This document shows, one piece after another, positions 1 through 7,082 of a DNA stretch of 10,296 nt; within the stretch, counting starts at the first letter, position 1; each line of letters begins with the position of its first letter. The stretch is taken from assembly GCA_002712945.1 (NCBI GenBank), contig PAVA01000003.1:2946-13241 (forward strand), in the 5' to 3' direction. Both the position numbers and the translations under genes were made by a program. The notes under the pieces are model-generated. The model had not been told where the DNA came from, did not search any database, and saw nothing but the letters and a program-made list of their open reading frames with translations. Source of the stretch: Citromicrobium sp. (GTDB lineage Bacteria; Pseudomonadota; Alphaproteobacteria; Sphingomonadales; Sphingomonadaceae).

Positions 1-1044
1 CTGCTGCAGGGCCGCAATTTCAGCTATCTGGACACGCAGCTGAAGCGGCTGGGTTCGCCCAACTTCACCCACCTGCCGATCAACGCGCCCAAGTGCCCGG
101 TGCGCCATTTCCAGCAGGACGGCCACATGGCGATGCACAATCCCAAGGGCCGCGCCAATTACGAGCCGAACAGCTGGGGCGAGACCGACAAGCCGAACGA
201 GCCGCGCGGGCCCCGGGCCTGCCCGATGCGCGGGTTCGAGAGCTATCCCGAGGAAATCTCCGGCCCCAAGGTGCGCGCCCGGAGCGAAACCTTTGCCGAC
301 CACTACAGCCAGGCACGCCAGTTCTACGTCAGCCAGACTCCGGTCGAGCAAACACACATGGCCAACGCGCTGACCTTCGAGCTCTCCAAGTGCGACCGGA
401 TGGATATCCGCAAGCGGATGGTCGGCCATCTGCGCCATATCGACGAAGGGCTGGCGCAGGAGGTTGCCGACGGCATCGGCCTGACCGAACTGCCCGACAA
501 GGTGCCCGCCGCGCGCGATCCGATCACCGACCTGCCCGAAAGCCCGGCGCTGTCGATCGTCAAGAACGGTCCGGGCCGCTTCAAGGGCCGCAAGCTCGGC
601 ATCTACATCGCGGAAGGCGGCGATGCGGGCGTTGTGAAGGCGCTGAAGGAAGCCACCGAGAGCGCGGGCGGCATGGTCGAGATCGTGGCGCCCCACGTGG
701 CCGGGGCGAAGCTGTCCGACGGCAACATGATGGAAGCCGACGAGAAGATCGATGGTGGCCCCTCGGTCGCTTACGATGCGGTCGCGGTGGTGATGAGCGA
801 GGCATCGGCCAAGCGCTACAACACCGACAAGCCGAGCATCGACTTCGTCAACGACGCCTTCGCCCACGCGAAATTCGTGGCCTACGTCCCCGAGGTGAAG
901 CCGCTCTTCGAAACCGCAGGCGTGTGGAACTGGATGGACGACGGCTTCGTCGACGTCTCCTCGGGCAAGGATGCCGCGAGCGACTTCATCGAGAAGTGCG
1001 GCAAGCTGCGCTTCTGGGATCGCGAGAGCGTGAAGCAGGACTGA
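1..1044 (+). CDS. katE: Large-subunit catalase (HPII/KatE type), C-terminal 347 residues; 5' end outside window
   Basis: Heme catalase that disproportionates H2O2 to water and oxygen in the cytoplasm. The reading frame is open from base 1 to the TGA at 1042-1044, so the start codon lies upstream. The first codons encode the proximal heme motif RNFSYLDTQ, with Arg5 and Tyr9 of the fragment matching Arg411 and Tyr415 (heme ligand) of E. coli HPII. The helical part follows (ANYEPNS, FESYPE, SQTPVEQ). From about fragment residue 195 there is a second domain ([12 protein letters not shown]...) matching the flavodoxin/DJ-1-like C-terminal domain found only in large-subunit (clade 2) catalases. The 347 residues equal the HPII length from the same point, so the 3' part is intact. 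The distal His and Asn are not in the window. It heads a cluster with the SRPBCC gene 18 bp downstream. The family and subtype are clear; the promoter is not visible. Confidence 0.95.
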   Translation: MLQGRNFSYLDTQLKRLGSPNFTHLPINAPKCPVRHFQQDGHMAMHNPKGRANYEPNSWGETDKPNEPRGPRACPMRGFESYPEEISGPKVRARSETFADHYSQARQFYVSQTPVEQTHMANALTFELSKCDRMDIRKRMVGHLRHIDEGLAQEVADGIGLTELPDKVPAARDPITDLPESPALSIVKNGPGRFKGRKLGIYIAEGGDAGVVKALKEATESAGGMVEIVAPHVAGAKLSDGNMMEADEKIDGGPSVAYDAVAVVMSEASAKRYNTDKPSIDFVNDAFAHAKFVAYVPEVKPLFETAGVWNWMDDGFVDVSSGKDAASDFIEKCGKLRFWDRESVKQD

Positions 1045-1062
1045 TCTGGAAAGGACGCGGAG

Positions 1063-1713
1063 ATGAACAACGAACGCAAATGGGCCGGAGGCATCGCCTC
1101 GCTGGCCGTCACGCTGGGGGCGGTGGGCTTCGGAGCCTTCCTGTCGCAGCGCCACAAGGGCGGGGCGGGCGATGCGCCCGCCCGGACCCTCAAGAACCCG
1201 CCGGGCGACAATGCGCTGGTCGGCCGAACGGTCACCATCCGCAAGCCGGCAGCCGAACTCTACCGGTACTGGCGCGACTTCTCGAACCTGCCTGCCTTCA
1301 TGGAGAATGTCGAAAAGATCTCCAGGCAGGGCGGGATGAAAGGCCGCGCCACCTGGACGATCAAGGCGCCCGGGGGAACCGCCGTCGAACTCAAGACCGA
1401 AATCGTCGGCGAGACGGAAAACCAGCGCATCGCGTGGGCCTCGGTCGAAGGGTCGGACATCGAAACGCGCGGCGAGGTGACCTTCACCCCAGCTCCCGGA
1501 AATCGCGGCACGCGGGTCTCGCTGACGATCGCATATGATGCACCCGGCGGCGCGGTCGGCCGCGCGATCGCCAAGGCCTTCCTGCGCGAGCCCGAAGTGC
1601 AGGCCCGGCACGATCTCAAGCGTTTCAAGATGCTGATGGAAACCGGCGAGATCGCGACCTCCGCCCACACCAAGGCCGCCGCACGGCGTAACCAGCAGCA
1701 GGAGAACGCATAA
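1063..1713 (+). CDS. Membrane-anchored SRPBCC (START/polyketide cyclase-like) family protein
   Basis: A 216-residue protein of the SRPBCC superfamily, which forms a helix-grip fold with a hydrophobic pocket for lipids or small aromatic ligands. Residues about 8-27 (WAGGIASLAVTLGAVGFGAF) form one hydrophobic segment, either an N-terminal anchor or an uncleaved signal; no lipobox Cys is seen. The SRPBCC domain runs from about residue 50 to 195, with typical elements such as VTIRKPAAELYRYWRDFSNLPAFM near its start and a long amphipathic C-terminal helix (EPEVQARHDLKRFKMLMETGE). The tail is Ala/Gln/Asn-rich. ATG 1063 is preceded by GGAAAGGA (1048-1055) with a 7-nt spacer, a strong ribosome site. 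It lies 18 bp after the catalase, and its TAA overlaps the next start (TAATG). Members annotated 'cyclase/dehydrase' are often found next to Zn-ADH genes, but no reaction has been assigned. The ligand and role are unknown. Confidence 0.8.
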   Translation: MNNERKWAGGIASLAVTLGAVGFGAFLSQRHKGGAGDAPARTLKNPPGDNALVGRTVTIRKPAAELYRYWRDFSNLPAFMENVEKISRQGGMKGRATWTIKAPGGTAVELKTEIVGETENQRIAWASVEGSDIETRGEVTFTPAPGNRGTRVSLTIAYDAPGGAVGRAIAKAFLREPEVQARHDLKRFKMLMETGEIATSAHTKAAARRNQQQENA

Positions 1714-2906
1714 TGCGCGCCCTTACATGGCATGGCACGCACGATGTCCGCGTCGACAACGTGCCCGATCCCGAAATCGTCAATCCCCGCGATGCGATCC
1801 TGAAAATCACCTCGACCGCGATCTGCGGCTCCGACCTGCATCTCTACGACGGGGTCATCCCCGGCGTGCTGCCCGGCGATGTTCTGGGCCACGAATTCAT
1901 GGGTGAGGTGGTCGAGACCGGGCCCGAGAGCACGCTGAAGAAAGGGCAACGCGTGGTGGTGCCCTTCACCATCAGCTGCGGCGACTGCTTCCACTGCAAG
2001 ATCCAGCAGTATTCCGCCTGCGAGAACTCCAACCCGGCCGAAAAGCAGGACCTTTCGGCAACGCTCTACGGCCACCCGATGTCGGCGCTGTTCGGCTATT
2101 CGCACCTGACCGGCGGCTATTCGGGCGGGCAGGCGGAATATGTCCGGGTGCCCTTCTCCGACGTCGGGCCGATCGTCATTCCGGACCATCTGGAGGACGA
2201 ACAGGTGCTGTTCCTCTCCGACATCCTGCCGACCGGCTGGATGGGCGCGGAGAATGCGGAGATCCAGCCCGACGATACCGTCGCGGTCTGGGGCTGCGGC
2301 CCGGTCGGCCTGTTCGCGATCCAGTCCGCGCTCGTCATGGGCGCAAGCAAGGTGATCGCGATCGACCACTATCCGCACCGGCTCGAGCTCGCGAAGCAGC
2401 TGGGGGCCGAGATCGTCGATTTCCGCAAGGCCGACGTGCGCGAGGCGCTGATGGAAATGTCGGGTGGGATCGGCGTCGACGCCGTGATCGATGCGGTCGG
2501 CATGGAATCGCACGGCTTCGCGGTGGACAACATGATCGACATGGTGAAGCAGAAGGTCGGCATCGGCGCCGACCGGGCAAGCGCGCTCAAGCAGGCGATC
2601 CTCGCGGTGCGTCCCGGCGGGCGTGTCTCGATCCCCGGCGTCTATGGCGGGATGACCGACAAGTTTCCGCTCGGCGCGCTGATGGAGAAGGGCCTGCAGG
2701 TCCGCTCCGGCCAGACGCACGTGCAGAAATACACCAAGCCGCTGCTCGACAAGATCGAGGACGGCACGCTCGACACAACCTTCCTCATCTCGCACCGCCT
2801 CCCGCTGGAAGAGGCCCCGCGCGGCTACAAGAATTTCCGCGAGGAGCAGGACAGCTGGACCAAGGTGATCCTGAAGCCCGGCATGGAGAAAGAGGGCGCG
2901 GCATGA
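1713..2906 (+). CDS. Zinc-dependent alcohol dehydrogenase, formaldehyde dehydrogenase-like (MDR family)
   Basis: A 397-residue medium-chain dehydrogenase/reductase, predicted to be a cytoplasmic NAD-dependent alcohol or aldehyde oxidoreductase. Catalytic zinc ligands are visible as Cys38 (ICGSDLH), His60-Glu61 (GHEF) and Asp170 (LSDILPTG). Structural zinc cysteines are 89, 92, 95 and 103 (CGDCFHC then C). The Rossmann motif is GCGPVG at 194-199, and Asp218 at the end of the second strand favours NAD over NADP. The IDHYPHRLELAKQLGAE segment and the FLSDILPTGW element place it in the formaldehyde dehydrogenase-like, threonine-dehydrogenase-type branch rather than with classical ethanol dehydrogenases. 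ATG 1713 overlaps the upstream TAA by one base and has AGGAG at 1700-1704. The 3' end overlaps the SDR start by 4 bp (ATGA). The substrate cannot be read from sequence; the stress-type neighbours hint at aldehyde or alcohol detoxification. Confidence 0.92.
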   Translation: MRALTWHGTHDVRVDNVPDPEIVNPRDAILKITSTAICGSDLHLYDGVIPGVLPGDVLGHEFMGEVVETGPESTLKKGQRVVVPFTISCGDCFHCKIQQYSACENSNPAEKQDLSATLYGHPMSALFGYSHLTGGYSGGQAEYVRVPFSDVGPIVIPDHLEDEQVLFLSDILPTGWMGAENAEIQPDDTVAVWGCGPVGLFAIQSALVMGASKVIAIDHYPHRLELAKQLGAEIVDFRKADVREALMEMSGGIGVDAVIDAVGMESHGFAVDNMIDMVKQKVGIGADRASALKQAILAVRPGGRVSIPGVYGGMTDKFPLGALMEKGLQVRSGQTHVQKYTKPLLDKIEDGTLDTTFLISHRLPLEEAPRGYKNFREEQDSWTKVILKPGMEKEGAA

Positions 2907-3697
2907 GCAAGAACCCGATCGACAAGCTTTCCGGATTCGTCGTCGTCACCGGCGCTTCGAGCGGCATCGGCCTCGAAATCGCGAAGCTGGCGGCGAAGGA
3001 CGGGTGCGACCTGCTGATCGTTGCGGACCGCGATCTTGCCGCTGCCGAAAGCACACTTCGCGACTGCGGAGCCGCTTCGGTGGAGCGCATCGAGGTGGAC
3101 CTCGGCACCGCGAAGGGGATCGACGACCTGATGAACAAGATCGGCGAACGCGAGGTCGATGCGCTGGTCGCCAATGCCGGACATGGCCTTGGCGATGCGT
3201 TCTTCCTGCAGCAGTGGGAGGATATCGCCCATGTGATTGACACCAATGTGAAGGGCACGGTCTCGCTGGTTCACAAGATCGGCGCGCGGATGGTCTTGCG
3301 CGACAAGGGGCGCATCCTCGTCACCGGATCGATCGCGGGCGACATGCCGGGGGCCTATCAGCTGGTCTACAACTCGACCAAGGCCTTCGTGAACGACTTC
3401 TGCGTCGGCCTCGCGAACGAGATCAAGCACACGCCGGTGGTCATCTCGTGCCTGATGCCGGGCGTTACCGACACGCACTTCTTCGAGCGCGCCGGGATGG
3501 AGGATACGAATGCCGGCAAGATGGATAACAAGGCCGACCCGGCAAAGGTCGCGCGCGATGGCTATCGGGCGCTGCTGAAGGGCGAGACGCAGGAGGTCAG
3601 CGGGTTCATGAACAAGGTGCAGGACCTGTTCGCCGACATCCTGCCGGATGCTCTCGTCGCGCAGATGCATCGTCGCCTGGCGCAACCTGAACGGTAA
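2903..3697 (+). CDS. Classical short-chain dehydrogenase/reductase (SDR)
   Basis: A 264-residue NAD(P)-dependent oxidoreductase of normal length for classical SDRs. Cofactor motif TGASSGIG lies at 16-23, NAG at 91-93 and the structural Asn at 115 (DTNVKG). The catalytic Ser143, Tyr156 and Lys160 (YNSTK) are all present, so the enzyme should be active. Asp42 at the end of the second strand suggests NAD(H) preference. The C-terminal PGVTDTHFFERAGM segment and the final helices resemble the broad YqjQ/DltE-like SDR group, whose substrates are mostly undefined. ATG 2903 overlaps the ADH stop (ATGA), and AGAGGG (2891-2896) sits 6 nt upstream, indicating translational coupling. Translation ends on a tandem TAA-TAG (3695-3700). 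It is the last gene of the catalase/SRPBCC/ADH cluster. The SDR call is firm; the substrate is unknown. Confidence 0.92.
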   Translation: MSKNPIDKLSGFVVVTGASSGIGLEIAKLAAKDGCDLLIVADRDLAAAESTLRDCGAASVERIEVDLGTAKGIDDLMNKIGEREVDALVANAGHGLGDAFFLQQWEDIAHVIDTNVKGTVSLVHKIGARMVLRDKGRILVTGSIAGDMPGAYQLVYNSTKAFVNDFCVGLANEIKHTPVVISCLMPGVTDTHFFERAGMEDTNAGKMDNKADPAKVARDGYRALLKGETQEVSGFMNKVQDLFADILPDALVAQMHRRLAQPER

Positions 3698-3825
3698 TAG
3701 CCCCGTCGCCCCGGAAACGGTCGGTTGCCGCTTCCGCGTCGATCGGCGCTTGACCGCTCGCTCGCGCTTCTCCAGCATCGGTTGCAAACAGCTACGCGTA
3801 TAGCGCGCGAGACCGGGAGAGCGAC
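3698..3825 (+). promoter_or_regulatory. Intergenic region before the enoyl-CoA hydratase; weak promoter candidate
   Basis: A 128-bp gap separates the stress cluster from the acyl-CoA module. It should hold the module promoter, since the upstream operon ends on tandem stops. The best -35-like hexamer is TTGACC at 3750-3755, but 17 nt downstream there is only CAGCAT, a poor -10. A second element, TTGCAA (3782-3787), lies only 11 nt from TATAGC (3799-3804), too close for a standard sigma-70 pair. The ribosome site GGGAGA (3815-3820) sits 5 nt before the ATG and is clear. No strong terminator with a T-run follows the SDR gene. Confidence 0.3.
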
Positions 3826-4587
3826 ATGAGCGAAGACCTGCTGACCGAGGCGAAAGATGGCGTGCTCGTCATCACCATCAACCGACCCGATGCCAAGAAC
3901 GCGATGAACAAGGCCGCCGCCGAGGGCATCGCCGCGGCGCTCGACCGGCTCGATGCCGAGGACGATCTGCGGGTCGCGGTGCTCACCGGCGCGGGCGGCA
4001 CCTTCTGTTCGGGCATGGACCTCAAGGGCTTTCTGCGCGGCGAAACGCCCTTCGTCGAAGGACGCGGCTTCGGCGGCCTGACGCAAAAGGGCCCGGCCAA
4101 GCCGATCATCGCCGCGGTCGAAGGCTATGCGCTGGCAGGCGGGCTCGAACTGATGATCTCGTGCGACCTCGTGGTTGCCAATAGCGGCGCGAAGTTCGGC
4201 ATTCCCGAGGTCAAGCGCGGGCTCGCCGCGGCAGCGGGCGGGCTGATGAAACTGCCCGACCAGATCCCGCACAAGGTGGCGATGGAACTGGCGCTGACCG
4301 GCGAGTTCATCGACGCTGCGCGTGCCTACGAGCTGGGCCTGGTCAACCGGGTCACCGACGGCTCGGCGATGGACGGCGCGATGGAGCTGGCCCAGGCGAT
4401 CTCCGCCAACGGACCGCTCGCGGTGAAGATTTCCAAGCAGATTATCGAGGAATCGCGCGGCTGGAGCCTCGAATCGCGCTGGGACGAGCAGGCAAAGCTG
4501 ACGCCTCTGGTCTTCGCGAGCGAGGATGCGCGCGAAGGCGCGGCAGCTTTTGCCGAGAAACGCGCGCCCAACTGGAAGGGCAAGTAA
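3826..4587 (+). CDS. Enoyl-CoA hydratase/isomerase (crotonase family)
   Basis: A 253-residue crotonase-fold enzyme, predicted to hydrate trans-2-enoyl-CoA to 3-hydroxyacyl-CoA in the cytoplasm. The N-terminus VLVITINRPDAKNAMN is the standard CoA-binding start of the family. The first oxyanion-hole segment is FCSGMDLK (60-67) and the second is GYALAGG (100-106). Glu108 (GGLELM) and Glu128 (GIPEVKRGL) align with Glu144 and Glu164 of rat mitochondrial hydratase, so both catalytic acids are kept. This favours hydratase over isomerase-only or thioesterase members. ATG 3826 has GGGAGA upstream. The stop overlaps the next start (TAATG), coupling it to the racemase. Pairing with a family III CoA-transferase-fold gene also recalls carnitine CaiD/CaiB, but the partner carries racemase residues. 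Acyl-chain specificity is unknown. Confidence 0.9.
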   Translation: MSEDLLTEAKDGVLVITINRPDAKNAMNKAAAEGIAAALDRLDAEDDLRVAVLTGAGGTFCSGMDLKGFLRGETPFVEGRGFGGLTQKGPAKPIIAAVEGYALAGGLELMISCDLVVANSGAKFGIPEVKRGLAAAAGGLMKLPDQIPHKVAMELALTGEFIDAARAYELGLVNRVTDGSAMDGAMELAQAISANGPLAVKISKQIIEESRGWSLESRWDEQAKLTPLVFASEDAREGAAAFAEKRAPNWKGK

Positions 4588-5732
4588 TGGGCCCGCTCGC
4601 AGGGCTTCGCATCGTCGAGTTCGCCGGGATCGGGCCCGGCCCGTTCTGTGGCATGATCCTGGCAGACCACGGCGCGGAGGTCATCCGTATCGACCGCGCG
4701 AGCGGCGGGCGCGGGGGAACGCAGCCGGTCTCCACCAAGGATGTGCTGGCGCGGGGGCGCAGGTCGATCGCGCTGAACCTCAAGAGCGAAGAGGGCATCG
4801 CGCTCGCGCGCAAGCTGTGCGCGGGTGCCGACGGGCTGATCGAAGGCTTCCGCCCCGGCGTGATGGAACGGCTGGGGCTGGGGCCGGAGGTGCTCCTCGC
4901 CGACAACCCCAAGCTGGTTTACGGGCGGATGACCGGCTGGGGCCAGACCGGCCCCTATGCGCCTTATGCCGGGCACGACATCAACTATATCGCGCTCGCC
5001 GGCGCGCTGGCCCATTTCGGGCGCGCGGGAGACAAGCCCGCGCCGCCGATCAACATGGTCGGCGATTTCGGGGGCGGGGGCATGATGCTCGCCTTCGGGA
5101 TGGTCTCGGCACTGCTCAACGTCGCGCGCGGCGGAGAAGGGCAGGTGATCGATGCCGCGATGACCGACGGCACGGCCGTGCTGATGGGCATGATCCATGG
5201 CATGGCCAATCAGGGCCTGTGGCGCGAGGAGCTGGGTGCCAACCTGCTCGATACGGGCGCCCACTTCTACGACGTGTACGAGACGGCGGACGGCAAGTTC
5301 GTCTCCATCGGCAGCATCGAGCCGCAGTTCTACGCCGAGCTGCGCGCCCGGGTCGGCCTGGCCGACGATCCGGCGTTCGACGCGCAGATGAACCCCGCCG
5401 CGTGGCCCGAGCTGAAAGAAAAGCTCGCCGCGATCTTCGCGCGCAAGTCCCGCGCCGAGTGGGACGAAGCACTGGAGCATTCGGATGTTTGCTACGCTCC
5501 CGTCCTGACCATGAGCGAGGCACGCGAGCACCCGCACAACACCGCGCGCGGCACCTTCGTCGATGTGGCGGGATCGCCGCAGCCCGCGCCCGCGCCGCGC
5601 TATTCGCGGACAGCCACCGCGAAGCCCGCGCCTGCGCCAATGCCCGGGGGTGAAACCGATGCGATTCTCGCCGATCTGGGGATCGAAGCGGGGGAGATCG
5701 CGCGATTGCGCGAGGCGGGAACCGTGACCTAG
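4587..5732 (+). CDS. Alpha-methylacyl-CoA racemase (CoA-transferase family III fold)
   Basis: A 381-residue protein predicted to interconvert (2R)- and (2S)-2-methylacyl-CoA, which lets branched acyl-CoAs enter the S-specific acyl-CoA dehydrogenases. It follows the Mycobacterium tuberculosis MCR sequence along nearly its whole length: GLRIVEFAGIGPGPF at the N-terminus, then FRPGVMERLGLGP, GRMTGWGQTGP and GHDINYI. The MCR catalytic residues His126, Asp156 and Glu241 correspond to His130 (AGHDINY), Asp160 (NMVGDFGGG) and Glu245 (GSIEPQFY), a constant offset of four. Conservation of His and Glu argues for a racemase rather than a CaiB/formyl-CoA-type transferase, which uses a nucleophilic Asp. 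ATG 4587 overlaps the hydratase stop and has GGAAGGG (4574-4580) 6 nt upstream. The C-terminal 60 residues are Pro/Ala-rich (SPQPAPAPRYSRTAT), as is usual here. The substrate may be a methyl-branched fatty acid or a steroid or isoprenoid side chain. Confidence 0.9.
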   Translation: MGPLAGLRIVEFAGIGPGPFCGMILADHGAEVIRIDRASGGRGGTQPVSTKDVLARGRRSIALNLKSEEGIALARKLCAGADGLIEGFRPGVMERLGLGPEVLLADNPKLVYGRMTGWGQTGPYAPYAGHDINYIALAGALAHFGRAGDKPAPPINMVGDFGGGGMMLAFGMVSALLNVARGGEGQVIDAAMTDGTAVLMGMIHGMANQGLWREELGANLLDTGAHFYDVYETADGKFVSIGSIEPQFYAELRARVGLADDPAFDAQMNPAAWPELKEKLAAIFARKSRAEWDEALEHSDVCYAPVLTMSEAREHPHNTARGTFVDVAGSPQPAPAPRYSRTATAKPAPAPMPGGETDAILADLGIEAGEIARLREAGTVT

Positions 5733-5786
5733 CCGGACCGGAGACGGATCGAGCCCCCGCGCCAACCAACCGTCCCGATAGATCGA

Positions 5787-5799
5787 TTGCGAATCGCAA
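5787..5799. promoter_or_regulatory. Perfect 13-nt palindrome upstream of the acyl-CoA dehydrogenase; possible operator
   Basis: The sequence TTGCGA-A-TCGCAA is a perfect inverted repeat with 6-nt arms around one central base. A second overlapping palindrome, CGATT-GCG-AATCG, spans 5784-5796. It lies 58 bp before the dehydrogenase start in the 125-bp non-coding gap 5733-5857, where a promoter is expected. The only -10-like string nearby is GATAGG (5807-5812), and no convincing -35 is found at the right distance. Symmetric sites of this size suit a dimeric repressor such as a TetR- or GntR-type regulator of fatty-acid genes, but no regulator gene is in the window. Function is inferred from position and symmetry only. 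Confidence 0.35.
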
Positions 5800-5857
5800 C
5801 CGGCCTGATAGGCTCGAAAACAAACAACAAGACCCCATAAGCCGAGAGGATACCCCG

Positions 5858-7021
5858 ATGCCCGCAATCGATGTGCCGCAGCCTGCCTTCATGGAAGACG
5901 AGGAGATCGCGATCTTCGCCGATGCCGTCGGCAAGTTCTACGAGCGCAACGCACCCGAAAAGCGCGTGCTCAAGTGGCGCGAGGACGGCCAGGTAGAGCG
6001 CGAGTTCTGGAACGAAGCGGGCGCTGCGGGCCTGCTCGGCGCTTCGGTGCCCGAGGAATACGGCGGCCACGGCGGCGATTTCCGGCACGAGATGGTGGTG
6101 ATCGAGAAGCAGGGCGAACACGGCGTGGACGGGTTCGCGGCGAGCCTGCACAACACCATCATCCTGCCCTATCTGGTCCGCCACGGCACCGAGGAGCAGA
6201 AGAAGAAATCCCTCCCGAAACTGGTCAGCGGCGAGCTGGTGAGCGCGATCGCGATGACCGAGCCGGGCGTCGGATCGGACCTGCAATCGATCACCACGAC
6301 CGCGCTGAAGGACGGCAACGGCTACAAGATCAACGGCGCCAAGACCTATATCTCCAACGGCCAGATCGCCGACTTCATCATCGTGGTCGCCAAGACCGAC
6401 CCCAACGAGCGCGCCAAGGGCATTTCGCTGATGCTGCTCGAGACCGAGGGGGCTGAAGGATTCCAGCGGGGCAAGAAGCTCGACAAGATCGGCCTCGATG
6501 CGCAGGACACCTCGGAACTGTTCTTCGACGACGTGTTCGTGCCGTCCGATGCGGTGTTGGGCGGGGTCGAGGGGCAGGGCTTCTACCAGCTGATGGGGGA
6601 GCTGCCGCAGGAACGGCTGATCATCGCGATGGGTGCGATGACCACGATCGAACGCGCGCTGGAAGAAACGATTGCCTTCACCAAGGAGCGCAAGGCCTTC
6701 GGCAAGACGATCTGGGATTTCCAGAACACGCAGTTCACGCTCGCCGACCTCAAGGCGCGCGGCACCGCGGCCAAGATCTTCGTGAACGACTGCATCGCCA
6801 AGCATCTGGAGGGCAAGCTCGACGTGCCGACCGCGTGCATGGCCAAATACTGGCTCACCGAGCTGCAGGGCGAGGTGGTCGACAAGTGCCTGCAGCTGCA
6901 CGGCGGTTCGGGCTACATCAACGACTACCCGATCGCGCGCATGTATCGCGACAGCCGCGTGACGCGCATTTTCGGCGGATCGAACGAGATCATGAAGATG
7001 GTGATCGCCCGCTCCATGTGA
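5858..7021 (+). CDS. Acyl-CoA dehydrogenase, long-chain/isovaleryl type (Glu in helix G)
   Basis: A 387-residue FAD flavoprotein predicted to form the trans-2 double bond in acyl-CoA, passing electrons to ETF. The order is the usual one: an alpha-helical N-domain (DFRHEMVVIEKQGEHG), the beta domain with FAD/substrate signature AMTEPGVGSDLQS (132-144) and YISNG (164-168), and a C-terminal helical domain with FGKTIWDFQNTQF and LHGGSGYINDYPI. The catalytic base appears to be Glu252 in LPQERL, the position used by long-chain and isovaleryl-CoA dehydrogenases. The medium/short-chain base position carries Gly (IFGGSNEIM, Gly373), as in human LCAD (IYGG). This points to long or branched substrates and fits the neighbouring alpha-methylacyl-CoA racemase. 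ATG 5858 has GAGAGGA (5844-5850) 7 nt upstream. A 125-bp gap with a palindrome suggests its own promoter. A hairpin begins 3 nt after the stop. Confidence 0.92.
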   Translation: MPAIDVPQPAFMEDEEIAIFADAVGKFYERNAPEKRVLKWREDGQVEREFWNEAGAAGLLGASVPEEYGGHGGDFRHEMVVIEKQGEHGVDGFAASLHNTIILPYLVRHGTEEQKKKSLPKLVSGELVSAIAMTEPGVGSDLQSITTTALKDGNGYKINGAKTYISNGQIADFIIVVAKTDPNERAKGISLMLLETEGAEGFQRGKKLDKIGLDAQDTSELFFDDVFVPSDAVLGGVEGQGFYQLMGELPQERLIIAMGAMTTIERALEETIAFTKERKAFGKTIWDFQNTQFTLADLKARGTAAKIFVNDCIAKHLEGKLDVPTACMAKYWLTELQGEVVDKCLQLHGGSGYINDYPIARMYRDSRVTRIFGGSNEIMKMVIARSM

Positions 7022-7023
7022 GA

Positions 7024-7044
7024 GGTGCGGGCCGGTACCGCACC
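7024..7044 (+). terminator. Perfect 7-bp stem hairpin just after the acyl-CoA dehydrogenase stop
   Basis: GGTGCGG (7024-7030) and CCGCACC (7038-7044) are perfectly complementary arms around a 7-nt loop. The stem begins 3 nt after the TGA. Five of seven pairs are G-C, so it should be stable in RNA. No T-run follows (AAGATCGCGC), so it is not a classic intrinsic terminator. It may mark the transcript 3' end, stabilise the mRNA, or act with Rho. The loop end contains a GGTACC palindrome (7034-7039), which gives an alternative fold. Confidence 0.45.
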
Positions 7045-7082
7045 AAGATCGCGCTTCGCCGCAACTCGATCAAGCCCGCGCG

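Noticed and set aside
93..1538. A 481-codon + strand open frame in another phase across the catalase and SRPBCC genes.
   Set aside because: It is very Arg/Gly/Pro-rich and overlaps two real genes whose family motifs are clear in their own frames.
1260..2795. A 511-codon minus-strand open frame across the SRPBCC and ADH genes.
   Set aside because: Same reasoning: composition typical of antisense frames in GC-rich DNA, with no domain recognised.
3712..3736. A hairpin after the SDR gene (CGGAA...TTCCG).
   Set aside because: A 5-bp stem with a 15-nt loop and no T-run is too weak to call.
3826..5732. A carnitine CaiB/CaiD-like pair.
   Set aside because: The second gene keeps the His130/Asp160/Glu245 set of alpha-methylacyl-CoA racemases, and no other carnitine genes are present.
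4326..5867. A 513-codon minus-strand open frame across the hydratase and racemase genes.
   Set aside because: It is antisense to two well-supported enzymes, has no recognisable domain and crosses the junction between them.
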